Of a stretch of DNA of 64,000 nt, positions 53,746 to 63,243 are shown one piece after another (within the stretch, counting starts at the first letter, position 1; every line of letters starts with the position of its first letter). This stretch comes from Candidatus Humimicrobium oleiphilum (GTDB taxonomy: Bacteria; Actinomycetota; Humimicrobiia; Humimicrobiales; Humimicrobiaceae). The DNA is taken from assembly GCA_002304935.1 (NCBI GenBank), contig DBPS01000040.1, forward strand, positions 1 through 64,000. Direction: 5' to 3'. A program made the translations under genes and the position numbers. The notes beneath the pieces were generated by a model. The model was not told where the DNA came from, made no database searches, and saw nothing but the letters and a program-made list of their open reading frames with translations.

Positions 53746-54597
53746 TTGAAAGATTTTAAAAAAGAAAAAATCACAGCATCCGATTTATTGATTGAAAAGA
53801 AAATAGCTAAAGACAGGCATGAAGCCGAGGCTTTAATAATCGGCAGGAAAGTTTTTTATAAAAATGAACCTGTTGAAAAAGCAGGGCAGCTTTTATCAAT
53901 ATCTTCAGAAATAGAAATAAAAAACAAAAAGGGTTTTGTTTCAAGAGGTGCTTTAAAGTTAAAAAAAGCTGTTGAGGAATTTGAAATCCCTTTAAATGGA
54001 AAGACAATAATTGATATTGGTTCATCAACTGGCGGATTCACAGATTATCTGCTCCAGAACGGAGCATCATATGCAATTGCTGTTGATGTAAATTACGGTC
54101 AGTTTGACTGGAAACTTAGAAATAATCCTAATATCTTTTTATTTGAAAGGACAAATATAAAAAATCTTTCAAAAAGAGATATTCCTAAAATTCCTGATCT
54201 GGCTGCAGTAGATCTCTCATTTATTTCTATTAAAAATGTCTTTAAAAACATATTTGATCTTTTATCAGATAATGGAGAGTGCCTGCTACTCGTTAAGCCC
54301 CAGTTTGAAGTCAGAAAAGAACTTGTTGGAGAAAAAGGAGTGGTTACCGATAAAAGAATTCATTTAAATGTCCTGAATGAACTGATCATTTTCCTAATAA
54401 AAAATTACAGTGTGGAATTAAAAGGGATGACTTTTTCTCCCATAAAAGGCGCAAAAGGAAATATTGAATTCTGGATTTATATAAAAAAATACGTAAATGA
54501 TAATTACAAAAAAAATAAAATCGATTATGATAGAATATTTGAGATGGTAGAAAAAATTATAAATAAAGCACATGATAATTTATGCCAAAAACTATAA
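53746..54597 (+). CDS. tlyA: TlyA family rRNA (cytidine-2'-O)-methyltransferase
   Basis: The 283-residue protein has an N-terminal S4 RNA-binding domain (about 8-65, with ASDLLIEKKIAKDRHEAEALI) and an FtsJ-like methyltransferase domain with IIDIGSSTGGFTDYLLQNGA, AVDVNYGQFDWKLRNNP, DLAAVDLSFIS and LVKPQFEV. TlyA of mycobacteria 2'-O-methylates 16S C1409 and 23S C1920 and confers capreomycin sensitivity. The start is TTG 53746, with a weak ribosome-binding site. tlyA-nadK-recN is a conserved order. Confidence 0.94.
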   Translation: MKDFKKEKITASDLLIEKKIAKDRHEAEALIIGRKVFYKNEPVEKAGQLLSISSEIEIKNKKGFVSRGALKLKKAVEEFEIPLNGKTIIDIGSSTGGFTDYLLQNGASYAIAVDVNYGQFDWKLRNNPNIFLFERTNIKNLSKRDIPKIPDLAAVDLSFISIKNVFKNIFDLLSDNGECLLLVKPQFEVRKELVGEKGVVTDKRIHLNVLNELIIFLIKNYSVELKGMTFSPIKGAKGNIEFWIYIKKYVNDNYKKNKIDYDRIFEMVEKIINKAHDNLCQKL

Positions 54598-54606
54598 TAT
54601 ATAAAA

Positions 54607-55476
54607 ATGGATAATATAGGGATAATTTCAAATAACGATAATACAAAAGCACTTAATATATCCAAGGATATCTATGATTATCTGATATCGAAAGGTATTA
54701 ATGTCTGTCTGCTAAAAGATGATGCTCTTGCTGACAGGCATCTTCTCCCTTCAATTGAAAAAGATGAATTTGAAAAAAGAATAGATTGTCTTATTTCTGT
54801 TGGCGGGGATGGAACTTTTTTAAGAGCGGCGAGACATGTTTTTGAGACCGGAAAACCTGTAATGGGCGTAAATGTAGGAAATCTGGGCTTTCTTGCTGAG
54901 ATAAATATTTCGGATATGTACGATTCGCTTGATAAAATAATCAATAATAATTTCGAAATTGAACAAAGAATGCTGATATCCGGCAGTCTTTTAAGAGACA
55001 GAAAAGTAGTTGATAATGAAAATTCCCCTTATCTTGCCTTAAATGATTTTGTCATTACCAAGGCATTGCTTGAAAAAATAATTCAGATAAAAATCATCAT
55101 AAATGGCATACCTATATTAAATTATGGTGCTGACGGAGTGATAATATCTACTCCTACAGGTTCAACTGCATATTCCTTATCTGCAGGAGGCCCTGTAGTC
55201 GAGCCAAAAAACGAGTCAATCATAATTACCCCGATTTGCCCTCATACTTTATTCAGCAGAAGCCTGGTACTAAGTCCTGACAATCAGATTGAAATACAGA
55301 TAAATTCCAAGGCAACTGAAGTCAGCCTGAATATAGACGGCAGAAAATACGATGTAAAAATTATGGATCAGGATATATTCAAAGTTGAAAAATGCAGACA
55401 CAAACTGAATCTGATTACTTTTAACAAGAATATATTTTTTAAAATTTTTAAGGAAAAACTTGTAAAAAAAGATTAA
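54607..55476 (+). CDS. nadK: NAD kinase
   Basis: NadK phosphorylates NAD to NADP. The 289-residue protein contains the ATP-binding SVGGDGTFLRAAR, GVNVGNLGFLAEI, LNDFVI and the NAD-binding GVIISTPTGSTAYSLSAGGPVV. The tail (about 270-289) is lysine-rich. Length and motifs are normal. It lies nine bases after tlyA; recN follows after 56 bases. Confidence 0.96.
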   Translation: MDNIGIISNNDNTKALNISKDIYDYLISKGINVCLLKDDALADRHLLPSIEKDEFEKRIDCLISVGGDGTFLRAARHVFETGKPVMGVNVGNLGFLAEINISDMYDSLDKIINNNFEIEQRMLISGSLLRDRKVVDNENSPYLALNDFVITKALLEKIIQIKIIINGIPILNYGADGVIISTPTGSTAYSLSAGGPVVEPKNESIIITPICPHTLFSRSLVLSPDNQIEIQINSKATEVSLNIDGRKYDVKIMDQDIFKVEKCRHKLNLITFNKNIFFKIFKEKLVKKD

Positions 55477-55532
55477 AATCATAGATTTTATTGAATTTAT
55501 TGTAATATTTTTGCTCAGACAGAATAAATCAC

Positions 55533-57284
55533 ATGTTAAAAGAAATATATGTAAAAAATTTTGCAATCATTGATGATGCAAACATCAGATTTACCGGTGG
55601 ATTTAATATTCTGTCTGGTGAGACAGGTGCAGGAAAAACGCTTATAATTGAAGCAATAAACCTGCTTATAGGCGAGAGGGCTAATACTGAACTCATAAGA
55701 GACCGTCAGGAAAATCTGCTGGTACAGGGTTTCTTTGATTTTAAGGATAATTCAAATGTCATCGATTTTCTCCTGAAGGAAGGACTTATTAAAAATGTTG
55801 ATGAAGCCAGTGACCTTGAAATAACGAGGGAGTTAAACAAAAACGGAAGGAACAGAGTATTTATTAATGGCAATTTCAGCCAGGTTGGTATTCTTAAAAA
55901 CCTCAGCAGTCTTTTCATAGATATACATGGCCAGCATGAACATCAGTATCTCCTTGACCAGAAAAACCACTTAAAAATCATTGATGAAATTGGTGGACCG
56001 GAAATATCTGAATTAAAAAAATCGTATAATATCGCCTACAGAAATTATATTGATTCAAAGAAATCGCTTGATGACATATTACAGAAACAAAAACAAAAAG
56101 ACCAGTTTCTTTACGAATTAAGATTAAAGCTCAAAGAACTTGAAAATTTAAAATTAAAACCTGGCGAATATGAAGAACTTGAAAATGAAAAAAATATTTT
56201 AAAGAATTATGAAAAGATATACCAGTATTCATCCGAATGCATTTCAATATTGAACGGAAATGAAAATAATGATTATTCACTGGTTTTTAACAATTCAAAA
56301 CTTTTTAAAATATTATCTGATTTTGAAAAGATTGATAAAAATATTTCAAAATTTTTACCTGATATTGAAGGATACAGCATAATAATTGAAGAATTAAACA
56401 ACTATTTGAATTCTTTCATACAGAATCTGGAATTTAATCCCAGAAAATTAGAGGAAATACAGGAAAGAATATTCTTAATAAATGAGATAAAAAGAAAATA
56501 CAATATGGAGATACCTGAGCTTATTGAGCATGAGGAAGAATTAAGAGAACAGGTAGCAAATATTGAAGAGATAGATGACATAATAAATGAAAAAACGAAA
56601 GATTTTGAATCCAGGAAAGATATTTTATTAAATGAATCAATAAAATTAGATAATCTGCGTAAAAAAATCTCACTGGGTTTTGAAAAACAGATTATTAAAG
56701 AAATGCTTGATCTGAATTTTAAATCTGTAAGATTTAAGGCAGAGATTTCAAATATCGGAGGGGAGGATGCAGATTATATAAATCAAAAAGTAAGATTCAC
56801 CCCTGATGGAATTAATAAATGCGAATTCTTGATTTCACTTAATCTGGGTGAAGAATTAAAAAGCCTTACAAAAATCGCTTCAGGAGGAGAAATATCCAGA
56901 ATAATGCTTGCTCTTAAAAGCATTATTGGAAAAGCTGATAATATCCAGACAATGATATTTGATGAAATTGATTCAGGTATAGGAGGCCAGACCGCTCTGG
57001 TAGTTGGTGAAAAACTTTACAAGATATCAGTTTTAAAGCAGGTTATCTGCATAACTCATCTGCCACAGATTGCAAGTTTTGCTGATAATCATTTATTTAT
57101 AGAGAAACATATTGATAAAAATAAAACAAAAATCAAAATCAACACACTTTATGGGGAAGAAAGAGTTCTGGAAATATCAAGAATGATGAGCGGTACAAAA
57201 CAAAGCGATCTGTCTGTCATGCATGCAAACGAACTTATAAATCAAAGCAAACTGATAAAAGAAGAGGTAAGGGGGGCATTTTAA
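55533..57284 (+). CDS. recN: DNA repair protein RecN
   Basis: RecN is an SMC-like ATPase that acts at double-strand breaks. The 583 residues begin with [19 protein letters not shown] and Walker [11 protein letters not shown]. They continue through [14 protein letters not shown], a long coiled coil (about 155-390) and a C-terminal head with [13 protein letters not shown] (signature), [15 protein letters not shown] (Walker B) and [16 protein letters not shown]. The arrangement matches the family. The next gene starts two bases after its stop. Confidence 0.96.
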   Translation: MLKEIYVKNFAIIDDANIRFTGGFNILSGETGAGKTLIIEAINLLIGERANTELIRDRQENLLVQGFFDFKDNSNVIDFLLKEGLIKNVDEASDLEITRELNKNGRNRVFINGNFSQVGILKNLSSLFIDIHGQHEHQYLLDQKNHLKIIDEIGGPEISELKKSYNIAYRNYIDSKKSLDDILQKQKQKDQFLYELRLKLKELENLKLKPGEYEELENEKNILKNYEKIYQYSSECISILNGNENNDYSLVFNNSKLFKILSDFEKIDKNISKFLPDIEGYSIIIEELNNYLNSFIQNLEFNPRKLEEIQERIFLINEIKRKYNMEIPELIEHEEELREQVANIEEIDDIINEKTKDFESRKDILLNESIKLDNLRKKISLGFEKQIIKEMLDLNFKSVRFKAEISNIGGEDADYINQKVRFTPDGINKCEFLISLNLGEELKSLTKIASGGEISRIMLALKSIIGKADNIQTMIFDEIDSGIGGQTALVVGEKLYKISVLKQVICITHLPQIASFADNHLFIEKHIDKNKTKIKINTLYGEERVLEISRMMSGTKQSDLSVMHANELINQSKLIKEEVRGAF

Positions 57285-57286
57285 AT

Positions 57287-58897
57287 TTGAAAACTAAATT
57301 TATTTTTATAACCGGCGGTGTTCTTTCTTCTCTGGGTAAAGGCATATGTGCAGCTTCACTTGGAAGACTTTTAAAATCAAGAGGATTAAGTGTGACAATT
57401 CAGAAATTCGACCCTTATCTTAATATAGATCCGGGTACCATGAATCCTTTCCAGCACGGAGAAGTTTTTGTAACTGATGACGGCGGGGAGACAGATCTTG
57501 ATCTTGGTCATTATGAAAGATTTATAGATGAGAGTTTGTCAAAGTATAATAATTTTACTTCAGGAAAAATATACGGTTCTGTTATTGAAAAAGAAAGAAG
57601 AGGGGATTATCTTGGAAACACCGTTCAGGTAATCCCTCATGTAACTGACGAAATAAAAGACAGCATAAAGAAAACACTTATAACCAAAACAACTGATATA
57701 GTTATAACTGAAATAGGGGGAACTGTTGGAGATATTGAAAGCCTGCCTTTCCTTGAGGCAATAAGACAGTTTAAAAAAGATATCGGAAAGGAAAATGTTC
57801 TTTATATCCATGTAACTTATGTCCCGTATTTAAAAACAAGTGATGAGCTTAAAACCAAACCCACACAGCACAGCGTAAAAGAGTTGCGCAGCATAGGGAT
57901 TCAGCCGGATATTATTATCTGCAGAAGCGAAATAAAAATAAATGATTCAATAAAAGCAAAAATAAGCCTTTTTTGCGATATAGAAAAAGAAGCAATAATC
58001 AATGCTGTGGATGCAAAGCATCTCTATGAAGTCCCTCTTAGCCTTAAAGATGAAAAATTCGATGAAATAGTAGTATCCAAGCTAGGGCTTAAATGCGGGA
58101 AAGCCAGACTGTCTTCGTGGATAAAAATAGTCAATACAATAAATAGTCTTCAGGAAAATGTAACAATAGGAATAGTGGGGAAATATACCAATCTTAAAGA
58201 TGCATATCTCAGCATAATTGAATCACTAAATCATGGCGGATATTACTTCAGATCCAATGTAGAAATCAGATGGATAAATTCCGAGATACTGGAAGAAAAT
58301 GCAGGCATGAATGAAGTATTTAAAGATATTAACGGTATACTCGTTCCGGGAGGGTTCGGAATAAGAGGGATTAACGGAAAAGTCAGTGCAATAAAATATG
58401 CGAGAGAAAATAAAATACCTTTCTTCGGGATTTGTCTCGGAATGCAATGCGCAGTAATAGAATTTTGCAGAAACGTACTTGATCTTAAGGATTCAAATAG
58501 CTCGGAGTTTGATCCTGATACAAAAAACCCTGTAATCGACATAATACCTGAACAGAAAAATATAGGAAATCTGGGTGGGACAATGAGGCTTGGAAAATAT
58601 CCATGCCGGTTAATAAAAAACACCAAATCTTTCAGCGCCTACGGCACAGAACTGATCTCTGAAAGACACAGGCACAGGTATGAATTAAACAATAGCTATC
58701 TTAAGCAGTTAAAAAACAGGGGAATGATAGTTTCCGGCATATATGAAGAAAAAAATCTTGCAGAAATAATTGAAATAAAAGAACATCCCTGGTTTATAGG
58801 GGTACAATTTCATCCTGAATTCAAATCAAGGCCTGACAAACCGCACCCGTTGTTTAAAAGTTTTATTGGGGCAGCCATAAAAAACAGATCTTTATAA
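57287..58897 (+). CDS. pyrG: CTP synthase
   Basis: PyrG aminates UTP to CTP using glutamine. It starts at TTG 57287 behind AGGGGGG. The 536 residues comprise the amidoligase domain ([52 protein letters not shown]) and a class I glutaminase domain (about 290-536) with the nucleophile in [15 protein letters not shown] and the catalytic pair in FHPEF. recN-pyrG-nudix-xerD adjacency is an actinobacterial pattern. Confidence 0.96.
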   Translation: MKTKFIFITGGVLSSLGKGICAASLGRLLKSRGLSVTIQKFDPYLNIDPGTMNPFQHGEVFVTDDGGETDLDLGHYERFIDESLSKYNNFTSGKIYGSVIEKERRGDYLGNTVQVIPHVTDEIKDSIKKTLITKTTDIVITEIGGTVGDIESLPFLEAIRQFKKDIGKENVLYIHVTYVPYLKTSDELKTKPTQHSVKELRSIGIQPDIIICRSEIKINDSIKAKISLFCDIEKEAIINAVDAKHLYEVPLSLKDEKFDEIVVSKLGLKCGKARLSSWIKIVNTINSLQENVTIGIVGKYTNLKDAYLSIIESLNHGGYYFRSNVEIRWINSEILEENAGMNEVFKDINGILVPGGFGIRGINGKVSAIKYARENKIPFFGICLGMQCAVIEFCRNVLDLKDSNSSEFDPDTKNPVIDIIPEQKNIGNLGGTMRLGKYPCRLIKNTKSFSAYGTELISERHRHRYELNNSYLKQLKNRGMIVSGIYEEKNLAEIIEIKEHPWFIGVQFHPEFKSRPDKPHPLFKSFIGAAIKNRSL

Positions 58898-58949
58898 TGC
58901 TAAAACAATTTGGAAAAATTCAAAAACAATATAATTCCTTATCCTAACT

Positions 58950-59666
58950 ATGTTTGAAATAATAAAAAATAAACCTTTAAGAAAAGCAATTATAGCAATC
59001 TGCATCATCTTGCTGGCAGTAATCATCTTTCTTATTCCTCTGAGAGCATATATCTATAATGCGAAAACATATATGAATCTATATGAAACGAATAATGTTT
59101 TCAGAGAAATAAATGAAGGTGATGCCGTAAAGCTGACCTCAGGAATTATAAGCCTTCTTAGATATGGAAATAATATCGAGAAGTTTGAATTAAAATCGCA
59201 ATTTTCATTCTTTACAGCTGATGAAATCAGCCATCTTTATGACGTGCGGGTACTAATACAAAAATTTTTAATTATTTTTTATATAAGTATAATTCTTTTT
59301 CTTGTCTTAGTCTTTCTTATTATTCAGAGAAATCTTCTGCCTAATTTAAAGAATATTGCGTTTATTTTTATTTTTTCCTCGTGCATTGTGATTTTTTTAA
59401 TTTTATTATTATATTTTTTCAGCAGTAATTTTATTTTTATCTTTGACAGATTTCATCATTTGTTTTTTCCACAGGGAAACTGGGCTTTTCCGGAAGGTTC
59501 CCTTCTGATAACCCTGCTGCCATTAAATTTCTTTTATGAATTCTTCATAAAGATGCTGATGACTTCACTGATAATATCTTTAATATTATTATTGACGGGA
59601 ATATTTTTTTGTATTATCTATAGAAAAAAAATAAAAATGAAAGGTTTATTCAAAATCAATGTATGA
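58950..59666 (+). CDS. Lit-like integral membrane protein (DUF1461/TIGR01906)
   Basis: This 238-residue membrane protein has four hydrophobic helices (about 13-31, 104-125, 136-158 and 199-224). The external loop between the first two carries EISHLYDVR (His95, Asp98), and the loop after the third has DRFHHLFFPQGNWAFP (His169-170, Trp178). These motifs and topology match DUF1461, whose members in Enterococcus and Bacillus are Lit, a lipoprotein intramolecular transacylase that moves an acyl chain to the N-terminal cysteine. The function is inferred from family pattern. Several probable lipoproteins in this window are potential substrates. It overlaps the next gene by eight bases. Confidence 0.78.
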   Translation: MFEIIKNKPLRKAIIAICIILLAVIIFLIPLRAYIYNAKTYMNLYETNNVFREINEGDAVKLTSGIISLLRYGNNIEKFELKSQFSFFTADEISHLYDVRVLIQKFLIIFYISIILFLVLVFLIIQRNLLPNLKNIAFIFIFSSCIVIFLILLLYFFSSNFIFIFDRFHHLFFPQGNWAFPEGSLLITLLPLNFFYEFFIKMLMTSLIISLILLLTGIFFCIIYRKKIKMKGLFKINV

Positions 59667-60792
59667 AATAAATGAAAAAAGGCTATTGGATGAATTTTTT
59701 ACAATATTATCCATAAAGAGTCCGACAAAAAAAGAAGGAAAGCTTGCTTTATATCTGGAAGAACAGTTTAAAAAATCAGGACTGGAAGTAACTATTGATG
59801 ATACCGGCCATAAAATTGAAGGACAGACAGGAAACCTGATTGCCAGATTCATGCCTAAATACATTAAAAATAATCCTCCGATATTTTTAAGTGCGCATAT
59901 GGATACAGTTATGGTTGAGGATGAAATAATTCCTTTTATTTCAGATGATTTGATAATTAAAAATAAAAATGATAAGAACATACTCGGTGCTGATGATAAA
60001 GCAGCCATTGCCGCAATAATAGAAGCAGTAAGAGTTATAAACGAGTATGAGCTTCAGACTGGTATTATCTACATAATACTTACTGTCGGCGAAGAAACCG
60101 CATTGCTTGGTTCAAAATATATTAATCTTGATAATATTGAAGCAGATATCGGATTTGTATTTGATGCGGATGGAGATGTAGGGACCATAATAAATAAAGC
60201 CCCTTTCCATAACAGAATTGATTTAAAAATAACAGGAAAAGCAGCACACGCAGGTGTAAACCCCGAAAAAGGGATTAACTCAATCAAAGCCGCTGCTTTT
60301 GCCATATCCAATACATTTTCGGGTAGAATCGATGATGAGACGACATGCAATATAGGCAGGATAGAAGGAGGAACAGAGACTAATGTTGTTCCTGAAACAA
60401 CAATAGTGAGTGTGGAAGCCAGAAGTATGAATGAGAACAGGCTGGAAAAAATCACGGATCAGGTTATAGGGAATTTCCAGGAATCAGCAGAAGAATACAA
60501 AGCAGGACTGGAATACAAAGTTTTAAGGGAATATGATGGCTATAAGATTGAAGAAAATAATATAGCTGTCAGGATAGCAAAAAAAGCAATAGAAAATATT
60601 GGAATAAAACCAAAACTAAGACCTACGGGAGGAGGGAGTGATACAAATAATTTTAATTCAAAAAACAAGATTGCGGTTAACCTTACTTCCGGTTTTGAGA
60701 ATTGTCACTCCGTAGACGAATATATATCATTTGAAGAATTAAAAAAACTGGCAAAACTAGTAATAGAGATATGCATTTGTGAAGAAAGGTAA
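59659..60792 (+). CDS. M20 peptidase, PepT-like
   Basis: The 377-residue zinc peptidase has the M20 ligand set: SAHMDTVMV, LGADDKAAIAAI, VGEETALLGSK, FDADGDVG and GGSDTNNFNSK. A dimerisation domain with GKAAHAGVNPEKGINSI sits between about 180 and 290. It is closest in pattern to the peptidase T-like (PepT2) group, so it probably trims small peptides in the cytoplasm. It is translationally overlapped with the Lit-like gene upstream. Confidence 0.92.
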   Translation: MYEINEKRLLDEFFTILSIKSPTKKEGKLALYLEEQFKKSGLEVTIDDTGHKIEGQTGNLIARFMPKYIKNNPPIFLSAHMDTVMVEDEIIPFISDDLIIKNKNDKNILGADDKAAIAAIIEAVRVINEYELQTGIIYIILTVGEETALLGSKYINLDNIEADIGFVFDADGDVGTIINKAPFHNRIDLKITGKAAHAGVNPEKGINSIKAAAFAISNTFSGRIDDETTCNIGRIEGGTETNVVPETTIVSVEARSMNENRLEKITDQVIGNFQESAEEYKAGLEYKVLREYDGYKIEENNIAVRIAKKAIENIGIKPKLRPTGGGSDTNNFNSKNKIAVNLTSGFENCHSVDEYISFEELKKLAKLVIEICICEER

Positions 60793-60796
60793 TATT

Positions 60797-61366
60797 TTGG
60801 ATTATGACACTGAATTGAACAATGATGAAAAATTAATTGAAAAAAAATTAAATTCCAGGCTGGTCTTTAACGGCAAAATAATAAAAGTATATTTTGATGA
60901 AATTTTTCTTCCTAATAATAAAAAAGCTACAAGAGAAAAAGTCTGGCATCCCGGGGCAGTAGCAATCGTACCGGTGAATGAAAAAAATGAAGTGATTTTA
61001 ATAAGACAATACAGGTATCCCGTTGAAGAAGTACTGATTGAAATTCCAGCTGGCAAACTTGATAAGGACGAGCTACCCGAAAATTGTGCAATAAGAGAGC
61101 TTCATGAAGAAGTCGGGGCAACTGAAGGGAAGCTTATACATCTTACCTCTTTTTTAACAACACCGGGTTTTTCAAATGAGTTTCTTCACCTGTTTATAGC
61201 TATCGATTTTAAAAACAGTAAAAACAATCCTGATGATGATGAATTTCTGCAGATAATAAAAGTACCTTTGGATAAATGTATTTCATGGATTTATGATGGT
61301 ACAATTAAAGATGCAAAAAGCATAATCGGAATTTTAATGGCAAAAGATTATATCAACAAAATTTAA
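60797..61366 (+). CDS. NUDIX hydrolase, ADP-ribose pyrophosphatase type
   Basis: TTG 60797 is chosen because GAAAGG lies seven bases before it; GTG 60779 would overlap the upstream gene. The 189-residue protein has the complete NUDIX box, from the glycine of AGKLDKDEL to RELHEEVGA. The upstream VILIRQYRYPVEEVLIEIPAGK is characteristic of ADP-ribose pyrophosphatases. It likely hydrolyses ADP-ribose or related nucleotide sugars. The same gene lies between pyrG and xerD in mycobacteria. Confidence 0.92.
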   Translation: MDYDTELNNDEKLIEKKLNSRLVFNGKIIKVYFDEIFLPNNKKATREKVWHPGAVAIVPVNEKNEVILIRQYRYPVEEVLIEIPAGKLDKDELPENCAIRELHEEVGATEGKLIHLTSFLTTPGFSNEFLHLFIAIDFKNSKNNPDDDEFLQIIKVPLDKCISWIYDGTIKDAKSIIGILMAKDYINKI

Positions 61367-61428
61367 AATAATCCGGCTATCCACTAAACCGTTAAAAAGG
61401 GGAGGAAAAGGGGTAACCGCTGCAGGAA

Positions 61429-62361
61429 ATGAATAATTCAAAGATAATCACAAATGAAGAACTTGTAAATGAATTTAAAGACTATCTTAAATTTGAAAAA
61501 ATGCTTTCTCATAATACTATTAATTCTTATATCCGCGATATCACCATTTTTTTTGATTATACCAAATCAAAAAAAATAAATGTTCTTGGTATAACCTATG
61601 AAGAAATACTTGACTTGTTAAAAAAATTTCATGAAAAATATAATGAATCCACCATATCAAGAATTCTTTCATCAATAAGGTCTTTTTACAGATTTGCATT
61701 AAAGAATGATTTAATACAGTGCAATCCTTTCTATGAAATAAAAAATCCCAGGAAAGCATATAATCTGCTAACGATACTGGATGAAAAAGAAGTACAGGAT
61801 TTTCTGGATAGTATCCCTTATTCTTCAAAATTACAATTAAGAGACAGGGCTATGTTCGAACTACTTTACTCATCAGGCCTAAGGGTAAGTGAAATTGTAA
61901 ATCTGAAATTAAATGATATAGACTATGAAAATTCCATACTTCGTTTTGTGGGAAAGGGAAGTAAAGAAAGAATAGTGCCTATAGGAAAAATTTCACAGGA
62001 ATTTCTCTTAACGTATATAAAAGCTGCCAGGTCAAAAATTCATCCGAAAAATGAAAACAGAAAATCCAATGAATATGTTTTTCTGAATAAAAATGGTGAT
62101 AAATTAACCAGGCAGGGATTTTGGAAAATCTTAAAAAGTTATGAAAAAAAAATAAGTCCCCAGAAGAATATTTATCCTCATTTATTCCGGCATTCATTTG
62201 CAACACACATGCTCCAGAACGGAGCAGACCTCAGACTGGTGCAGGAACTTCTTGGTCACAGCAATATATCTACTACCCAGATTTATACCAATATCAACAA
62301 GGATTTTATAAAAGAATCCTTTTTTAAAAACCATCCGCGAAACAAAAAAACAGATAAATGA
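61429..62361 (+). CDS. xerD: Tyrosine recombinase XerD-type
   Basis: XerC/D recombinases resolve chromosome dimers at dif. The 310-residue protein has the N-terminal SAM-like core-binding domain (about 9-95) and a catalytic domain with every active-site residue: Arg152 in GLRVSE, Lys176 in GKGSKE, His251 and Arg254 in HLFRHSFATHML, His277 in LLGHSNIS and the nucleophile Tyr286. The context is core chromosomal, and no integron, phage or att site is seen nearby, so a housekeeping role is likely. Confidence 0.92.
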   Translation: MNNSKIITNEELVNEFKDYLKFEKMLSHNTINSYIRDITIFFDYTKSKKINVLGITYEEILDLLKKFHEKYNESTISRILSSIRSFYRFALKNDLIQCNPFYEIKNPRKAYNLLTILDEKEVQDFLDSIPYSSKLQLRDRAMFELLYSSGLRVSEIVNLKLNDIDYENSILRFVGKGSKERIVPIGKISQEFLLTYIKAARSKIHPKNENRKSNEYVFLNKNGDKLTRQGFWKILKSYEKKISPQKNIYPHLFRHSFATHMLQNGADLRLVQELLGHSNISTTQIYTNINKDFIKESFFKNHPRNKKTDK

Positions 62362-62438
62362 CTGCCTTCATTTAAATTTTTCCAAAAAAGGTTGTATAAT
62401 TGGCAGGATTATTTGTAATTACTTAAAGCAGAAAGTAC

Positions 62439-63200
62439 ATGAAAATGTTTGAGAATATATTTATGGAATTTAAAAATTTTATATTGCAGCTTTTAATAGC
62501 AATTCCCGGAATCTATCTTGCTGTCATACCGCATGAAGTAATGCATGGATACATTGCTTTAAAAAACGGAGATTATACTGCAAAGAATATGGGCAGGCTG
62601 ACAATGAATCCGCTGAAGCACATAGACATAATAGGAAGCATAGTACTTCCGATACTTTTAATTCTTTTAAGATCTAATATAATTTTCGCTTATGCAAAGC
62701 CTGTCCCAGTAAATCCTGCTTATTTCAGGAATTTCAGAAAAGGGCTGAGAAATACTTCAATAGCCGGACCGGGAACAAATCTTGCGGTTGCTTTTTTAAT
62801 CGGTTCTCTTTATGGACTTGTCATACTGATTTATTCTTTAGTATCGAAGATACCTGCAGGTCTTATTTTTACCCAGGGCCTTAATTACTCTCTTATCGGC
62901 CAGGCAGACTTTAGTTTTTTTGGTGTGATCAGCGCCATGTTTGTCTATGCTGTAAGAATAAGCATATTTCTGGCAATTTTTAATTTTTTGCCGATACCTC
63001 CACTGGATGGTTCAAAAATTGTTGCATCTTTTCTTCCGGAAAGAGCTATGTACAGATATCTTGGCATAGGAAGAATAGGATTTTTCCTTATATTCGCCAT
63101 ACTTATGTTTTTTGGAAGATTTTTCTGGTCTTTTTTAAATCCAGTAATTAATTTTTTAATTTTTAATCTCGGCTTCTGGTGGAGATTTCTTATTAGCTGA
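62439..63200 (+). CDS. Site-2 protease family membrane protease (M50)
   Basis: The 253-residue membrane protein has zinc motif HEVMH (His32, Glu33, His36) inside the first helix region and a second motif PIPPLDGSK with the third ligand aspartate near residue 200. NMGRLTMNPLKHIDIIGS and FAYAKPVPVNP lie between. It has no PDZ domain, unlike RseP, and so belongs to the small YwhC-like M50 group. The substrate is unknown. It has its own 77-base upstream gap and lies between xerD and trpS. Confidence 0.92.
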   Translation: MKMFENIFMEFKNFILQLLIAIPGIYLAVIPHEVMHGYIALKNGDYTAKNMGRLTMNPLKHIDIIGSIVLPILLILLRSNIIFAYAKPVPVNPAYFRNFRKGLRNTSIAGPGTNLAVAFLIGSLYGLVILIYSLVSKIPAGLIFTQGLNYSLIGQADFSFFGVISAMFVYAVRISIFLAIFNFLPIPPLDGSKIVASFLPERAMYRYLGIGRIGFFLIFAILMFFGRFFWSFLNPVINFLIFNLGFWWRFLIS

Positions 63201-63243
63201 AACGTTTTATTATCAATTTACCTAAAACTCGGGAGTATAACAG

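Noticed and set aside
61367..61428. dif-like or attachment site before xerD
   Set aside because: The gap is more G-rich than its surroundings but shows no paired 11-base arms around a central spacer and no mobile genes next to it.
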